Position numbers and translations under genes: made by a program. The notes beneath the pieces were generated by a model. The model did not search any database. It saw nothing but the letters and a program-made list of their open reading frames with translations, and had not been told where the DNA came from. Shown here piece by piece: positions 29,354 to 37,998 of a stretch of DNA of 64,000 bases; positions within the stretch are counted from its first letter, which is position 1; each line of letters opens with the position of its first letter. Source of the stretch: Candidozyma auris (lineage: Eukaryota; Ascomycota; Pichiomycetes; Serinales; Metschnikowiaceae); contig NC_072813.1 of the NCBI RefSeq assembly GCF_003013715.1, positions 620,001 to 684,000 of the forward strand. Direction: 5' to 3'.

Positions 29354-29360
29354 TGACTCA
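29354..29360 (+). promoter_or_regulatory. Gcn4-type site TGACTCA upstream of HOM3
   Basis: Perfect Gcn4 consensus 75 bases before the HOM3 start, as expected for an amino-acid biosynthetic gene under general control. Confidence 0.6.
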
Positions 29361-29434
29361 TTTAATAAAAATTTCATATAACCACCACTGGTGTCTAAAA
29401 TCTGGTAATACAGAGAGTTTTAGGAAAAGTTTAG

Positions 29435-31042
29435 ATGGGCTCCTCCTTACCTTCTTCAGCTGCCAGCTCGTACAACTCTGTACTTGACTTCAAATCCATT
29501 CCTCTGGGCGGCTGGATCGTTCAGAAATTTGGCGGTACATCGGTTGGAAAATTTCCAGAAAACATTGTGGAAAACATCGTGAAAGAGTATAGCAAACATA
29601 ATCGTGTCGCTGTTGTTTGCTCTGCAAGATCGTCCAACACAAAAAGCGAGGGTACCACATCGAGGCTCCTCAGAGCTGCCGATTTGGCTACTGATATGGG
29701 AGACTACGAGAGTCTATTGAAGGTGATTGAAGACGATCATGCTAACAATGCAAAGGAGCAAATAAAGGATAAGAAAATTCAAGATGAGTTGGTGGAGGCC
29801 TCTAGAGCTGAAGTTGCTAGGGCCAAGGAGCTTTTGCATGCATCTCAGATCATTGGGGAAATCAGCCCTAGAACCTTGGACAGTCTTATGTCAGTAGGCG
29901 AAAAGTTGTCTTGTCTCTTTATAGCAGCATTGATGAGGGACCGTGGCCTCAATTCCGTCTATGTGGACTTGTCTCATATCATTCCAGTTGACTACGACAT
30001 GACGAAAGGGTTCGACGATTCTTTCTACCAGTATTTGGTAAATGAATTGGGCAAGATCGCCTTGTCTGTTTCAGAGGATGCAATTCCTGTTTTTACAGGT
30101 TACTTTGGTGTTGTTCCCGGTGGCCTTCTAAATGGTGTAGGTCGTGGATACACTGATTTGTGTGCTGCATTGATTGCCGTTGGTGTTCTGGCCGACGAAC
30201 TTCAAATATGGAAAGAGGTTGATGGTATTTTCACCGCTGATCCAAGAAAGGTACCAAGAGCCAGACTTCTTGACTCTGTCACCCCCGATGAGGCCGCTGA
30301 ATTAACATACTACGGTTCAGAAGTTATTCATCCTTTTACTATGGAGCAAGTGATCAAAGCAAAAATCCCCATCAGAATCAAGAATGTGGAGAAGCCATTT
30401 GGAAAGGGTACTATAATATATCCTGACAATATAGGAAGAAGAGGCGAAGCTACACCTCCCCACCCTCCAGCTGCTTATGAGACTTTACCAAGTTCCTATA
30501 TTCAATCCCAGAAAAGGAGGTCTGCAACGGCTATTACTGCCAAGCAAAACATAGTCGTTATCAACGTACATTCAAACAAGAAGACCCTATCTCACGGTTT
30601 CTTGGCTCACATCTTCACCACGCTAGATAAATATAGATTGGTGGTAGATTTGATCTCGACTTCGGAAGTTCATGTTTCAATGGCCATGCAAATTCTGAAT
30701 GAAGAAGAGCACAATCTTAAAGAAGCGTTGAAGGACTTGAGAAAAATGGGTACAGTTGACGTGACCAGAGATATGACTATCGTGTCTCTCGTGGGCAAAC
30801 AAATGGTTAACTTCATTGGTATTGCTGGTAACATGTTTAAAGTGCTTGCTGACGAACGTATCAATATCGAGATGATCAGTCAGGGTGCCAATGAAATCAA
30901 CATTTCTGCTGTGATAAATGCTAAGGATACCATTAGAGCATTGCAGTCTATTCATGCCAAGTTGCTCGAGGGAAACTTTGGGTTTGACGAGAGTGAATCA
31001 GCTACTGACATCAGATTATCCGCCTTGAAAGCTCAGAGCTAG
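29435..31042 (+). CDS. HOM3: Aspartate kinase
   Basis: 535 residues (527 in S. cerevisiae). Phosphorylates aspartate, the first step to threonine, methionine and homoserine; feedback-inhibited by threonine. N-terminal kinase domain with VQKFGGTSVGKFPENIV, VCSARSS, FTGYFGVVPGGLLNGVGRGYTD and ADPRKVP motifs; C-terminal ACT domains with LISTSEVHVSMA and NIEMISQGANEINISAVI. Codon 252 is CTG at V-G-V-x-ADEL, where S. cerevisiae has Asn; Ser decoding fits better than Leu. Gcn4 and Cbf1 sites lie upstream. Confidence 0.97.
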   Translation: MGSSLPSSAASSYNSVLDFKSIPLGGWIVQKFGGTSVGKFPENIVENIVKEYSKHNRVAVVCSARSSNTKSEGTTSRLLRAADLATDMGDYESLLKVIEDDHANNAKEQIKDKKIQDELVEASRAEVARAKELLHASQIIGEISPRTLDSLMSVGEKLSCLFIAALMRDRGLNSVYVDLSHIIPVDYDMTKGFDDSFYQYLVNELGKIALSVSEDAIPVFTGYFGVVPGGLLNGVGRGYTDLCAALIAVGVLADELQIWKEVDGIFTADPRKVPRARLLDSVTPDEAAELTYYGSEVIHPFTMEQVIKAKIPIRIKNVEKPFGKGTIIYPDNIGRRGEATPPHPPAAYETLPSSYIQSQKRRSATAITAKQNIVVINVHSNKKTLSHGFLAHIFTTLDKYRLVVDLISTSEVHVSMAMQILNEEEHNLKEALKDLRKMGTVDVTRDMTIVSLVGKQMVNFIGIAGNMFKVLADERINIEMISQGANEINISAVINAKDTIRALQSIHAKLLEGNFGFDESESATDIRLSALKAQS

Positions 31043-31129
31043 ACAGTATTCCTAGAACTTAATACTATCAAAAAATTACAACTCATATAGAGTCAACAGA
31101 AACTATACATAGACAACAAGACTCGAATT

Positions 31130-32107
31130 CTAGATATCGAAATCACCAGACTCGGAATTGCGCTGACCGGAGTTCTTTGACTGTAAGTTTTTGTTTTCTT
31201 CGATTAACGATTCAAACTCACCCACCATATTTCCGAACAATTCGCTTGCTAACTTGTGGTATGCCATTTGTGCCTTGATCAATTCCAAAAGCTCCTCGAG
31301 AGGCTTGGCGTGCTCTAACACGTTTTGCATCACACTGATGCCATCTTCCACTGTATTGGCAAACTCATCTTCGGCATTCTCCATGGCAACTCTGAGTTGA
31401 GGCTCCTTCGATGGGTTAGTGCAGCTGCTCAAAGCCTGTCTAGCTAAGTCGTAGTCTATTCTCTTCTGCTCCACTTTCTTCTGAATGCTAGAGCTTTGCG
31501 AAAGCAACGATCTCAATGTTTGGCTCAAGGGCTTGTTGAACTTGGCCTTGATCAACTGGTCCTGACCGATTCTGGCATTGGCAATTTTGGTTAAGTTGCT
31601 AGAGTACAAGTCTAACGCCTTCACCAAGGGGTCCTGGTTCTTGTCTGCCGAAGACGTCAACACCGATCCATCGGTAGCACGTGCAAGCGCATGGTACAAG
31701 GTCTTTGGTGGTTTAAATTCACCAGTGTTGGAATTGATCAACGCCGCCTGAGCCTCGGCGGGCGTGGTGGCCTTGGACAAGTTCGATACTCTGTCAGTGA
31801 TGTTTTTACTGAACTCAGTGAACGACTCCTGTAAATTGGTTGGGTAGTCGTACGATTCATTCTCGTAATTCTGCGTAACCTTCAACACATTTTTGTACAA
31901 CTTCTCCACATTGTTACATTTTTGTGCCAATGCACGGTACTCCTCTGGCAATTGACTGATTTCGTCCACATTGACCTTTCCCATTCTCTCTTGCACCATT
32001 CTCGAGGTTCTTTGGGCGAAGGGCATGATCTCATTGTTGAACTCGGAGGTGACCTTGTCACCAAGGTCTTTCAAGTTGTTGGTAAAGCTGGCAAAGTTGA
32101 ACGACAT
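31130..32107 (-). CDS. GVP36: BAR-domain protein Gvp36
   Basis: 325 residues from the ATG at 32107, chosen because the family begins MSFN; an in-frame ATG 26 codons upstream is less likely. Gvp36 is a Golgi-vesicle/endosomal BAR protein in endocytosis, vacuole shape and actin organisation. Recognisable segments are SRMVQERMGKVNVDEISQLP, NYENESYDYPTNLQESFTEF and the helical KALDLYSSNLTKIANARIGQD, all matching yeast Gvp36. It is mainly long helices forming a dimeric crescent. Convergent with HOM3 (87 bases apart). Confidence 0.93.
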   Translation of the reverse strand: MSFNFASFTNNLKDLGDKVTSEFNNEIMPFAQRTSRMVQERMGKVNVDEISQLPEEYRALAQKCNNVEKLYKNVLKVTQNYENESYDYPTNLQESFTEFSKNITDRVSNLSKATTPAEAQAALINSNTGEFKPPKTLYHALARATDGSVLTSSADKNQDPLVKALDLYSSNLTKIANARIGQDQLIKAKFNKPLSQTLRSLLSQSSSIQKKVEQKRIDYDLARQALSSCTNPSKEPQLRVAMENAEDEFANTVEDGISVMQNVLEHAKPLEELLELIKAQMAYHKLASELFGNMVGEFESLIEENKNLQSKNSGQRNSESGDFDI

Positions 32108-32307
32108 GAGAATTCTTGTTGGGAAGTTTCTTCTTAAGGTGATATCGAGGATCACTGCGTGTGTCCTTTTTCTCTTAGACGTCACTACACTCTACTCAAG
32201 GGGTCGCGTATGCACTCTTCTGGTGATGAGGCTGAGATACACCTTATCACACTATTGACTAGTTTTAAGGCGATGAAAGTTTATATTGTTTGAGAAAAAA
32301 TCGTTAA

Positions 32308-33852
32308 TCAAAATTCTAATCCTTTCTTGAAGAACTCCTCCACGGCCAGCACGAACCTCTTCGCACCTTCACGGAGTTCCAGATCTGACCCTGCGATAGC
32401 ATACGTCAATCTGAAAAAGTTGCCTCTAGGTTCACTAAATGATTTATCAACAGCCATATTGAGTCCTGCTACTACCTTTACTCCAACAGCGCGTAACTTG
32501 AACAGCAATAACCTCATTTTCTCGGGCACGTTGGTACCCTCGGGAAAGTTTATGATGACACTTGTGAACATACCTGCTCGTGGATCAATGACGTTCAAGT
32601 GACCCTTTTTGTATGCCTCTGAATCAAAAAGACCTCCAAGCAAGACATTTCTTCTTTTGGTATACGCGAACCGCATCTTCAAAACCCAATTGAGCCACCC
32701 GTCCACGCCACCAAAACTCTGCTCGATTACATTGTTGACAATGAGTTGCGACGTTCCGGAGGATGAACGGGTGACAATATTCGAATATTTCGAAATCACG
32801 TCTATCACATCTTTGTGGCCCACAATGAAGCCAAGTCTAAGGCCAGGTGCGAATAGCTTGGAGAATGTCTCGATGCGAACAACTCTTCCGGATGTGTCAA
32901 GCGTGAGGTAAGAAGGTATCAAATGATGCGCCAAGTAGTCTTCGATGGTCAAAAAGTCAGAGATTTTGTGAATCACGTCAGGATCAGAGAAGGGCGGAAG
33001 AGTCAAGTAGCCATAAGGATCATCTTCGATGATGGCAAAATCGTACTTCTCAGCCAAGTTGTACACTTTCCGTCGAAATTCAATAGACTGAGTGAAACCA
33101 GTGGGATTCTGACCAGATGCGATTGTGTATAACGCTTTGGGTTTCTTTTTCCCCAACTCTGGCCTCAACTCATCCCAGTTCTCCAACAAGTTTTTTAAAT
33201 ATTCGAAGTCTATACCCTCACTTTTGCCAGATGTGGCGTCCAAATTCAATTTTATAGGAACAGGAATACCTCCAGCATTTTGAATATTCAACAACACGGG
33301 AGTGAAAGTAAATTCCTCAACCAAGATTACATCCCCAGGATCCAAAAAAGCATCCATTGCCTTGTTTAATCCATCACCTGCACCATTTGACACAATTGTA
33401 GTCCAATCATCATACTTAGGGGGATGCGCTCTCTTAATGAGATTTCTTGTAAATTCAAGTAATTGAGGAATACCTTCAACTTCTGAGTATTGCAAACCCC
33501 TTGACAAGTCTATGAGCTTTGGGTCATTAGTTCTCTTAGTGACCATTACATGGTTCTTCGACTCACCAGTTGTTGTCAATCTCTTCAAAGACTCCTCAAC
33601 GCCAGTATCCTTGTGATTCAAATTTTCAATTGATGAATTACCCAATGGCAACAGCAAAGATTTTTGAAATGGATAATCCACCACATTGATTTGCAACAGA
33701 TCAATTGGGAAGAACCCGGCATTTGGCATGCCAGCATCGAGCCATAAGGGATCGGGGTGTGGCTCGAAACCTTCTGGAGCGTTGTCGAAATTAAAAACGG
33801 AAAAATGAAGCCTTTGCCTTGCAGAGGCCCTTTTTGAAAGAAGATGTGACAT
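32308..33852 (-). CDS. ARO9: Aromatic aminotransferase II
   Basis: 514 residues (513 in S. cerevisiae Aro9). PLP-dependent class I transaminase interconverting aromatic amino acids and 2-oxo acids; first step of the Ehrlich pathway to fusel alcohols and also kynurenine and alpha-aminoadipate turnover. Aro9 rather than Aro8 by LDAGMPNAGFFPIDLL, VEEFTFTPVLLNIQNAGG, LYTIASGQNPTGFTQS and IEDDPYGYL. The PLP lysine is K332 in IETFSKLFAPGLRLGF. No Gcn4 site is seen in the short 193-base upstream region. Confidence 0.93.
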   Translation of the reverse strand: MSHLLSKRASARQRLHFSVFNFDNAPEGFEPHPDPLWLDAGMPNAGFFPIDLLQINVVDYPFQKSLLLPLGNSSIENLNHKDTGVEESLKRLTTTGESKNHVMVTKRTNDPKLIDLSRGLQYSEVEGIPQLLEFTRNLIKRAHPPKYDDWTTIVSNGAGDGLNKAMDAFLDPGDVILVEEFTFTPVLLNIQNAGGIPVPIKLNLDATSGKSEGIDFEYLKNLLENWDELRPELGKKKPKALYTIASGQNPTGFTQSIEFRRKVYNLAEKYDFAIIEDDPYGYLTLPPFSDPDVIHKISDFLTIEDYLAHHLIPSYLTLDTSGRVVRIETFSKLFAPGLRLGFIVGHKDVIDVISKYSNIVTRSSSGTSQLIVNNVIEQSFGGVDGWLNWVLKMRFAYTKRRNVLLGGLFDSEAYKKGHLNVIDPRAGMFTSVIINFPEGTNVPEKMRLLLFKLRAVGVKVVAGLNMAVDKSFSEPRGNFFRLTYAIAGSDLELREGAKRFVLAVEEFFKKGLEF

Positions 33853-34045
33853 AATTCGAAGGTGTGAATTGTGAGTTGTATTTAAACGTTATCGAATCCG
33901 ATACTTGGCAGGAATAGATAGCTCTTCGAGGCGCACTGATAAGGGCGCGTTGTTGTACCATAATGTTGCGCAATCGCTATGGTTAAACGCGGAATTAATT
34001 GCGAAATCAGTCAGCACATATGGCTTCTCGTGTAGAATTAAGTGA

Positions 34046-35545
34046 TTACAACATATCTTCGTCCATTATGTCGTCTCCAAAATAGGATTCTTTAGTGCAA
34101 GCTTTGTACTCGTCAATGGTTTGTCGAACGCTTTCCTTGCACTCTTCAAATGCATCTAAGACTTCTTGTCTCTCAGAGGCATCGTTTGATGCGGTATAGA
34201 AATTTATGTAAGCAGCTCGCTTTGCAAGCAAATCGTACTGTTTCACAGTTTTTCCGAATAGATGTACAATTGAAGTGTTGTTCGAAATCTGTATTCCACT
34301 CAATCGTTTGCTCTTCGGCTTGGTGAAAGTGGACTGTTTTCCATTCACAACGCCTATTGAGTGTGGCGCCCATGGTACAAACGACACGCGCTGCTGGGCC
34401 TTTATTATACCTCTTCTGATCTCTTTTTGGTCAAGATTGCTACCTATGACATAGTCAAGTACACTGATGTACTTGAGAGGCTCTTTGCAGCTATTAAGTT
34501 TATACTTGTCATTAAGGAGCTCAAGAATAATGTCATATTCATTCAAGCTGACGTAGTTCTGGGCTGGTACGACACCAGGGATGTTTGAGTAAGGAGCAAT
34601 TGATGACAGGAGAAATTTGAGCTCTGGCGTCGGAACCACTGTCGAGATAATTGATTCATAGGAGCTGTACATGTAGCTTGGAAACCTTAGTGGGTTTGTG
34701 ATCCCAGCGGCGACATATGATATGAGCTTATTGGCACCTTCGAAGGCAGTTGAGCAGTTTAAATTCTTTTCCAAGCCAGACCCGATGAACATGTTGCCCA
34801 ACGTGTTTAGCGAATCATTGTCGAACACGAATGTAGCATCACCGAAGTCAATAAGCCTCCGTAGGGTAAGCATGGTATTATAGGGCTGAACAACCACGTC
34901 CGAAGTCTTTTCATTTGAAGGAAACACAGAGAAGGTGCTAGCAATTTTTTTGCTGCCGTACCTGTCATTCAAAAGCTCAAGCAACAAGCTGCCCACCCCC
35001 GAGCCCGTGCCTCCAGCAACGCTATGCATAAGCTGGAAAGCAGAACAATTATCGCACTTATCCAATTCTCTATCTATCAAGTTCGTGAGTTCTTCTTCAT
35101 GATTTCTTCCATACGCATAGCCGTGTTGCCAATTGTTAGCTGCACCACTTCCAGTTTCACTAAGGTGCACATTTCTTGGATTGAACATCGGAAGCTTCGC
35201 AGTGGCTTTTGTCACCACTGAGGGCTCTAAATCTATTAGGATCGATCTGGGAGTATACTTATTCTGCTCACTGAGGGTGAAGAACGACTCCAAAACGTCT
35301 TCACGTTGAGAGGGGGGTTTTTGGGAAAATGCTTGGCTATCTGTTTCAAAAGCAAGTTCGTCACTTTTGTAGGGCTGGGGCGTTCCATCTGGAGCTAGCC
35401 CGAAGTCTAGAGCCATTTGATTCCAGTACTCTAAACCAACTTGATTCCCGCATTGGCCAACTTGGAGGGTAATCACTTCACTGCTTATTAGCAATTTGCC
35501 TTTTAATGAACTGGATTAATCAATGAGAAACACGTACCCTGGCAT
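34046..35545 (-). CDS. TUB4: Gamma-tubulin (two exons)
   Basis: Gamma-tubulin of the spindle-pole-body gamma-TuSC, which nucleates microtubules. The long frame alone lacks an ATG before the conserved start; splicing restores it. Exon 1 is 35538-35545 (ATG CCA GG), intron 35481-35537, exon 2 34046-35480. The joined N-terminus reads MPGEVITLQVGQCGNQVG, the invariant gamma-tubulin opening. Product 480 residues. The GTP-binding motif AGGTGSGVGSLLLELL and the NVHLSETGSGAANNW segment are present. The C-terminus is acidic (YFGDDIMDEDML), as in fungal Tub4. Confidence 0.92.
35481..35537 (-). other. Spliceosomal intron of TUB4 (57 bases)
   Basis: 5' splice site GTACGT right after ATGCCAGG, 3' splice site AAGCAG, and a TGCTAAT-like branch site about 10 bases before the 3' end. 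Removal joins the frame exactly so that a split Gly codon (GG|T) precedes GAA GTG ATT. Very short intron with short branch-to-AG distance. Confidence 0.88.
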
Positions 35546-35572
35546 ACTTTCTTCGATGAGGTGCTAGTAGAA

Positions 35573-35621
35573 CTACGCGGTGATGTTTTGAATTTGGCGC
35601 GCACTAGTAGTAGCTACGCGG
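35573..35621. repeat. Duplicated CTAGTAG/CTACGCGG module upstream of TUB4
   Basis: CTACGCGG occurs at 35573-35580 and 35614-35621, each preceded by CTAGTAG with a 2- or 3-base spacer. An SCB-like CACGAAA lies at 35657-35663. These may be paired regulator sites in the TUB4 promoter. Confidence 0.4.
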
Positions 35622-35759
35622 AGGAAAGTACGTAGAGGGGAGATCGTACGGTGATACACGAAAGGACCTTAACCGAGATTCTTGATTAATAAGCCAAAAA
35701 AAAAAAAAAAAAAAAATGGAAGCTATAAAGCATTTCACTTTTGGAAAATAAAAAGAAAA

Positions 35760-35832
35760 TGGACGAGACAGGAATCGAACCAGTGACCTTTTGCTTGCAA
35801 GGCAAACGCGCTACCAACTACGCCACACGCCC
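35760..35832 (-). tRNA. tRNA-Ala (anticodon UGC)
   Basis: 73-base cloverleaf without intron. Anticodon loop CTTGCAA gives UGC. The G3-U70 identity pair of alanine tRNAs is present, D-stem and anticodon stem are fully paired, T-loop is TTCGATT, discriminator A. Two U-U mismatches are present, 6-67 in the acceptor and 51-63 in the T stem. The minus strand continues with a T-rich Pol III terminator (TTTTCTTTTT). Confidence 0.88.
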
Positions 35833-37037
35833 GGGTTTCCTCTTTTAGAGTTAGCAAAAAAATTATCGAATAGAACCCATAAGCTAATTAGCTCCTGCAC
35901 ATTGACTCCTACTTAAATACAGGTTAAATTTTTTTGAACACAAGCCTTTCTACAATGAGACTAGCAGAAAAGAAAGAGAAAAAAAAAAGGAATAAAAGAA
36001 GCAATACCAGACCTAGGACATGATACTATTATACATTTTTGAAGCTTATCGATGATTGTAGGTTGTCTTTCACTCAATTATTTGTTTGAATGTTGCTCAC
36101 CAAGAGCTAAATTTCCAAAAAGTTGTCACATGACTTCATGCAGCGTACAAATTTAGTCCATTCTTACTGTACACAGAGGAGATTCTTATGTAAGGTGATT
36201 GGCTCTAGTTCTGAAGCTGATAACAGGTTTGTGACAACATGGTCTGGTTTACTTCAGCCTGGGGGCTACGGTAAAAAAAAGATCACATGTAACGATATCG
36301 TCTCTTACGTGCTTCAGCTCGTGATCTTCCAATGCCCGCGACACCACCAACTATCCGGCATATACGCTGCTCTCACAAGTATAAATTCAGTTGATCGCGC
36401 TCATCCTTGGAAGTTTTCTTTTTTTTTCTTCATACTTACCTTGAGACATTGCAAGAGATCAAGTAGTCTTGCTTTCGCGGCACCTTGTTTGCATTGCACA
36501 GCGCTGCAAGGAGCTGTTGCCAACTTGTCCACTAAAGAGGCTGGCGTGCATTTCCCGAGTGGTTTGTCTTCGGATGGACTGCTTTGATTGGAGATGGTGG
36601 GTCGGCTTCCGGGCAAGTGTGGGTCTTTCAATTTTTGATTTCACCCCTCTCATACGAGCTAGAATTTATTCAGTTCGTGTATTTGTCTTTAGGGTTTCCA
36701 AGTCTTGGGATTTGCACACTTTAAAGATCAAAGTCATCTCTAATGTGACAGAAATGGACCAAGTCTTTCTTTTCATGGATAAAATCATGTCGAGGTGAGG
36801 ATTCGTGGCACTCAAACTGAATGTTCAATGCTAGAATCCTGAAACCTCTTGACGAGAATCGATGCAAAACAGCTTTTTTGGCATCTATACTGCCTGAAGC
36901 CCTGTTTTTCGTGCTATCATGAATATATGGAGTGCATAAGTAGTCATGATATCTCAAAATTTTTATTGATTGCTACAAATCTCTGTTTCATTCTGTGCCA
37001 TATAGATTTCTGTGAGAAAACCCACTCAACAGGTTCC
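35833..37037. other. Gene-poor region between tRNA-Ala and tRNA-Gln
   Basis: 1.2 kb. It contains overlapping short frames in several readings near 36120-36800, the longest 149 codons from an ATG at 36138, none with family resemblance. No LTR ends or target-site duplications could be recognised although tRNA neighbourhoods often carry them. Confidence 0.35.
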
Positions 37038-37108
37038 GGTCCTATAGTGTAGTGGTATCACCTCGGATTCTGATTCCGGTAACCTGGGTTCGAACCCCAG
37101 TGGGACCT
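37038..37108 (+). tRNA. tRNA-Gln (anticodon CUG)
   Basis: 71-base cloverleaf starting GGTCCTATAGTGTAGTGG, the eukaryotic tRNA-Gln pattern. The anticodon loop TTCTGAT gives CUG. T arm CTGGG-TTCGAAC-CCCAG is perfectly paired and the acceptor stem closes with one G-U pair. A run of T follows directly (Pol III terminator). It reads CAG codons and is not the CTG-decoding Ser tRNA (anticodon CAG). Confidence 0.95.
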
Positions 37109-37998
37109 TTTTTTTGTTTTTACTTCATCCACATCATTTATTCAAAAGGCTTGCTTCTCTTACCCATTTTGTTTTTGGTTTTCTTCATTCTCAGTGCTGT
37201 ACTACAATATACTTTGCTTGCATTGTCACGTCAATTAGCTTGAATGTATGATATGAAGTTCTCGCCAAAGAGGATAGATTGAGCTAATTGAGCAAAGTCT
37301 CTGCACTTTTTCGCTTTCATTACTCTGCTTACGGATATCGATACTCGATTGCCTCTCGATGTTTACAACAAAAGAGCCATGATTATGGTGATTTCATGGA
37401 AACCATTTGCGGTATTTCTTGTTGAGGAAGACAATTCAATGCAAATATTGCTCGATCTATCGCTAATTTAGATTTTGCTTTCAGGAGTGAGCCAATCTAG
37501 ATTTTCTTCCGAATCATCTTCCCCTTGAGGCAATAGCATAGCTGAAAATAGAATCAGAGGTACCACCGGAGCGACTACCGAACGTAGGAATGAATTTTCG
37601 CCTAATTAGGTGCGAATAGTAATCTACCAAATACGGAAATTTTTTGTAACTCCACATGAAGACTACAAATTTAGACTTTTCTTAAAACTCATTTATTTTT
37701 GAGCAACTATGACGACGTTATCCTATGAAAAAAGTAAAATAAAAATGACCGGAATCAACAAAGAGAATTTAGAAGAAAAATCGAAAAGAATTTAGGTAAA
37801 AGAAAAAGAAGTGCTCGCAGAGCACATGGTATATGCTTTTGGGAAATTAGCACCTAACGATTCAGATAAGTGGGGAGTCTTTCAAGGATAAGTCTTCAAT
37901 CGTTGCTCAGCGTAACGCAATTATACTGAACTTAAACATTTTTTTTTTCAAGTTTTGCCATGTTGTAGTGGTGAAAACGAAGAACGAGCAAACTCCAC
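37109..37998. other. Intergenic: tRNA-Gln to OP4-like gene
   Basis: About 890 bases, AT-rich. A palindrome CCTAATTAGG (37601-37610) is flanked by TTCG and CGAA arms, making a 20-base near-perfect inverted repeat. No gene is recognised. Confidence 0.4.

Larger units (their letters stand above)
28117..29434. other. Long intergenic region TPA1/HOM3
   Basis: 1.3 kb between divergent genes, AT-rich with homopolymer runs (for example near 28460-28480 and 29000-29010). It contains a Cbf1-type and a Gcn4-type site near HOM3. Short frames here lack good starts or similarity. No tRNA or snoRNA is recognised. Confidence 0.4.

Noticed and set aside
32308..33852. Assignment as ARO8
   Set aside because: Sequence blocks such as GMPNAGFFPI and EEFTFTP match Aro9, and the length is almost that of Aro9.
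36123..36587. 154-codon plus-strand frame between the two tRNA genes
   Set aside because: First codon TTG, first ATG at codon 6, several other frames are open over the same bases and there is no recognisable motif.
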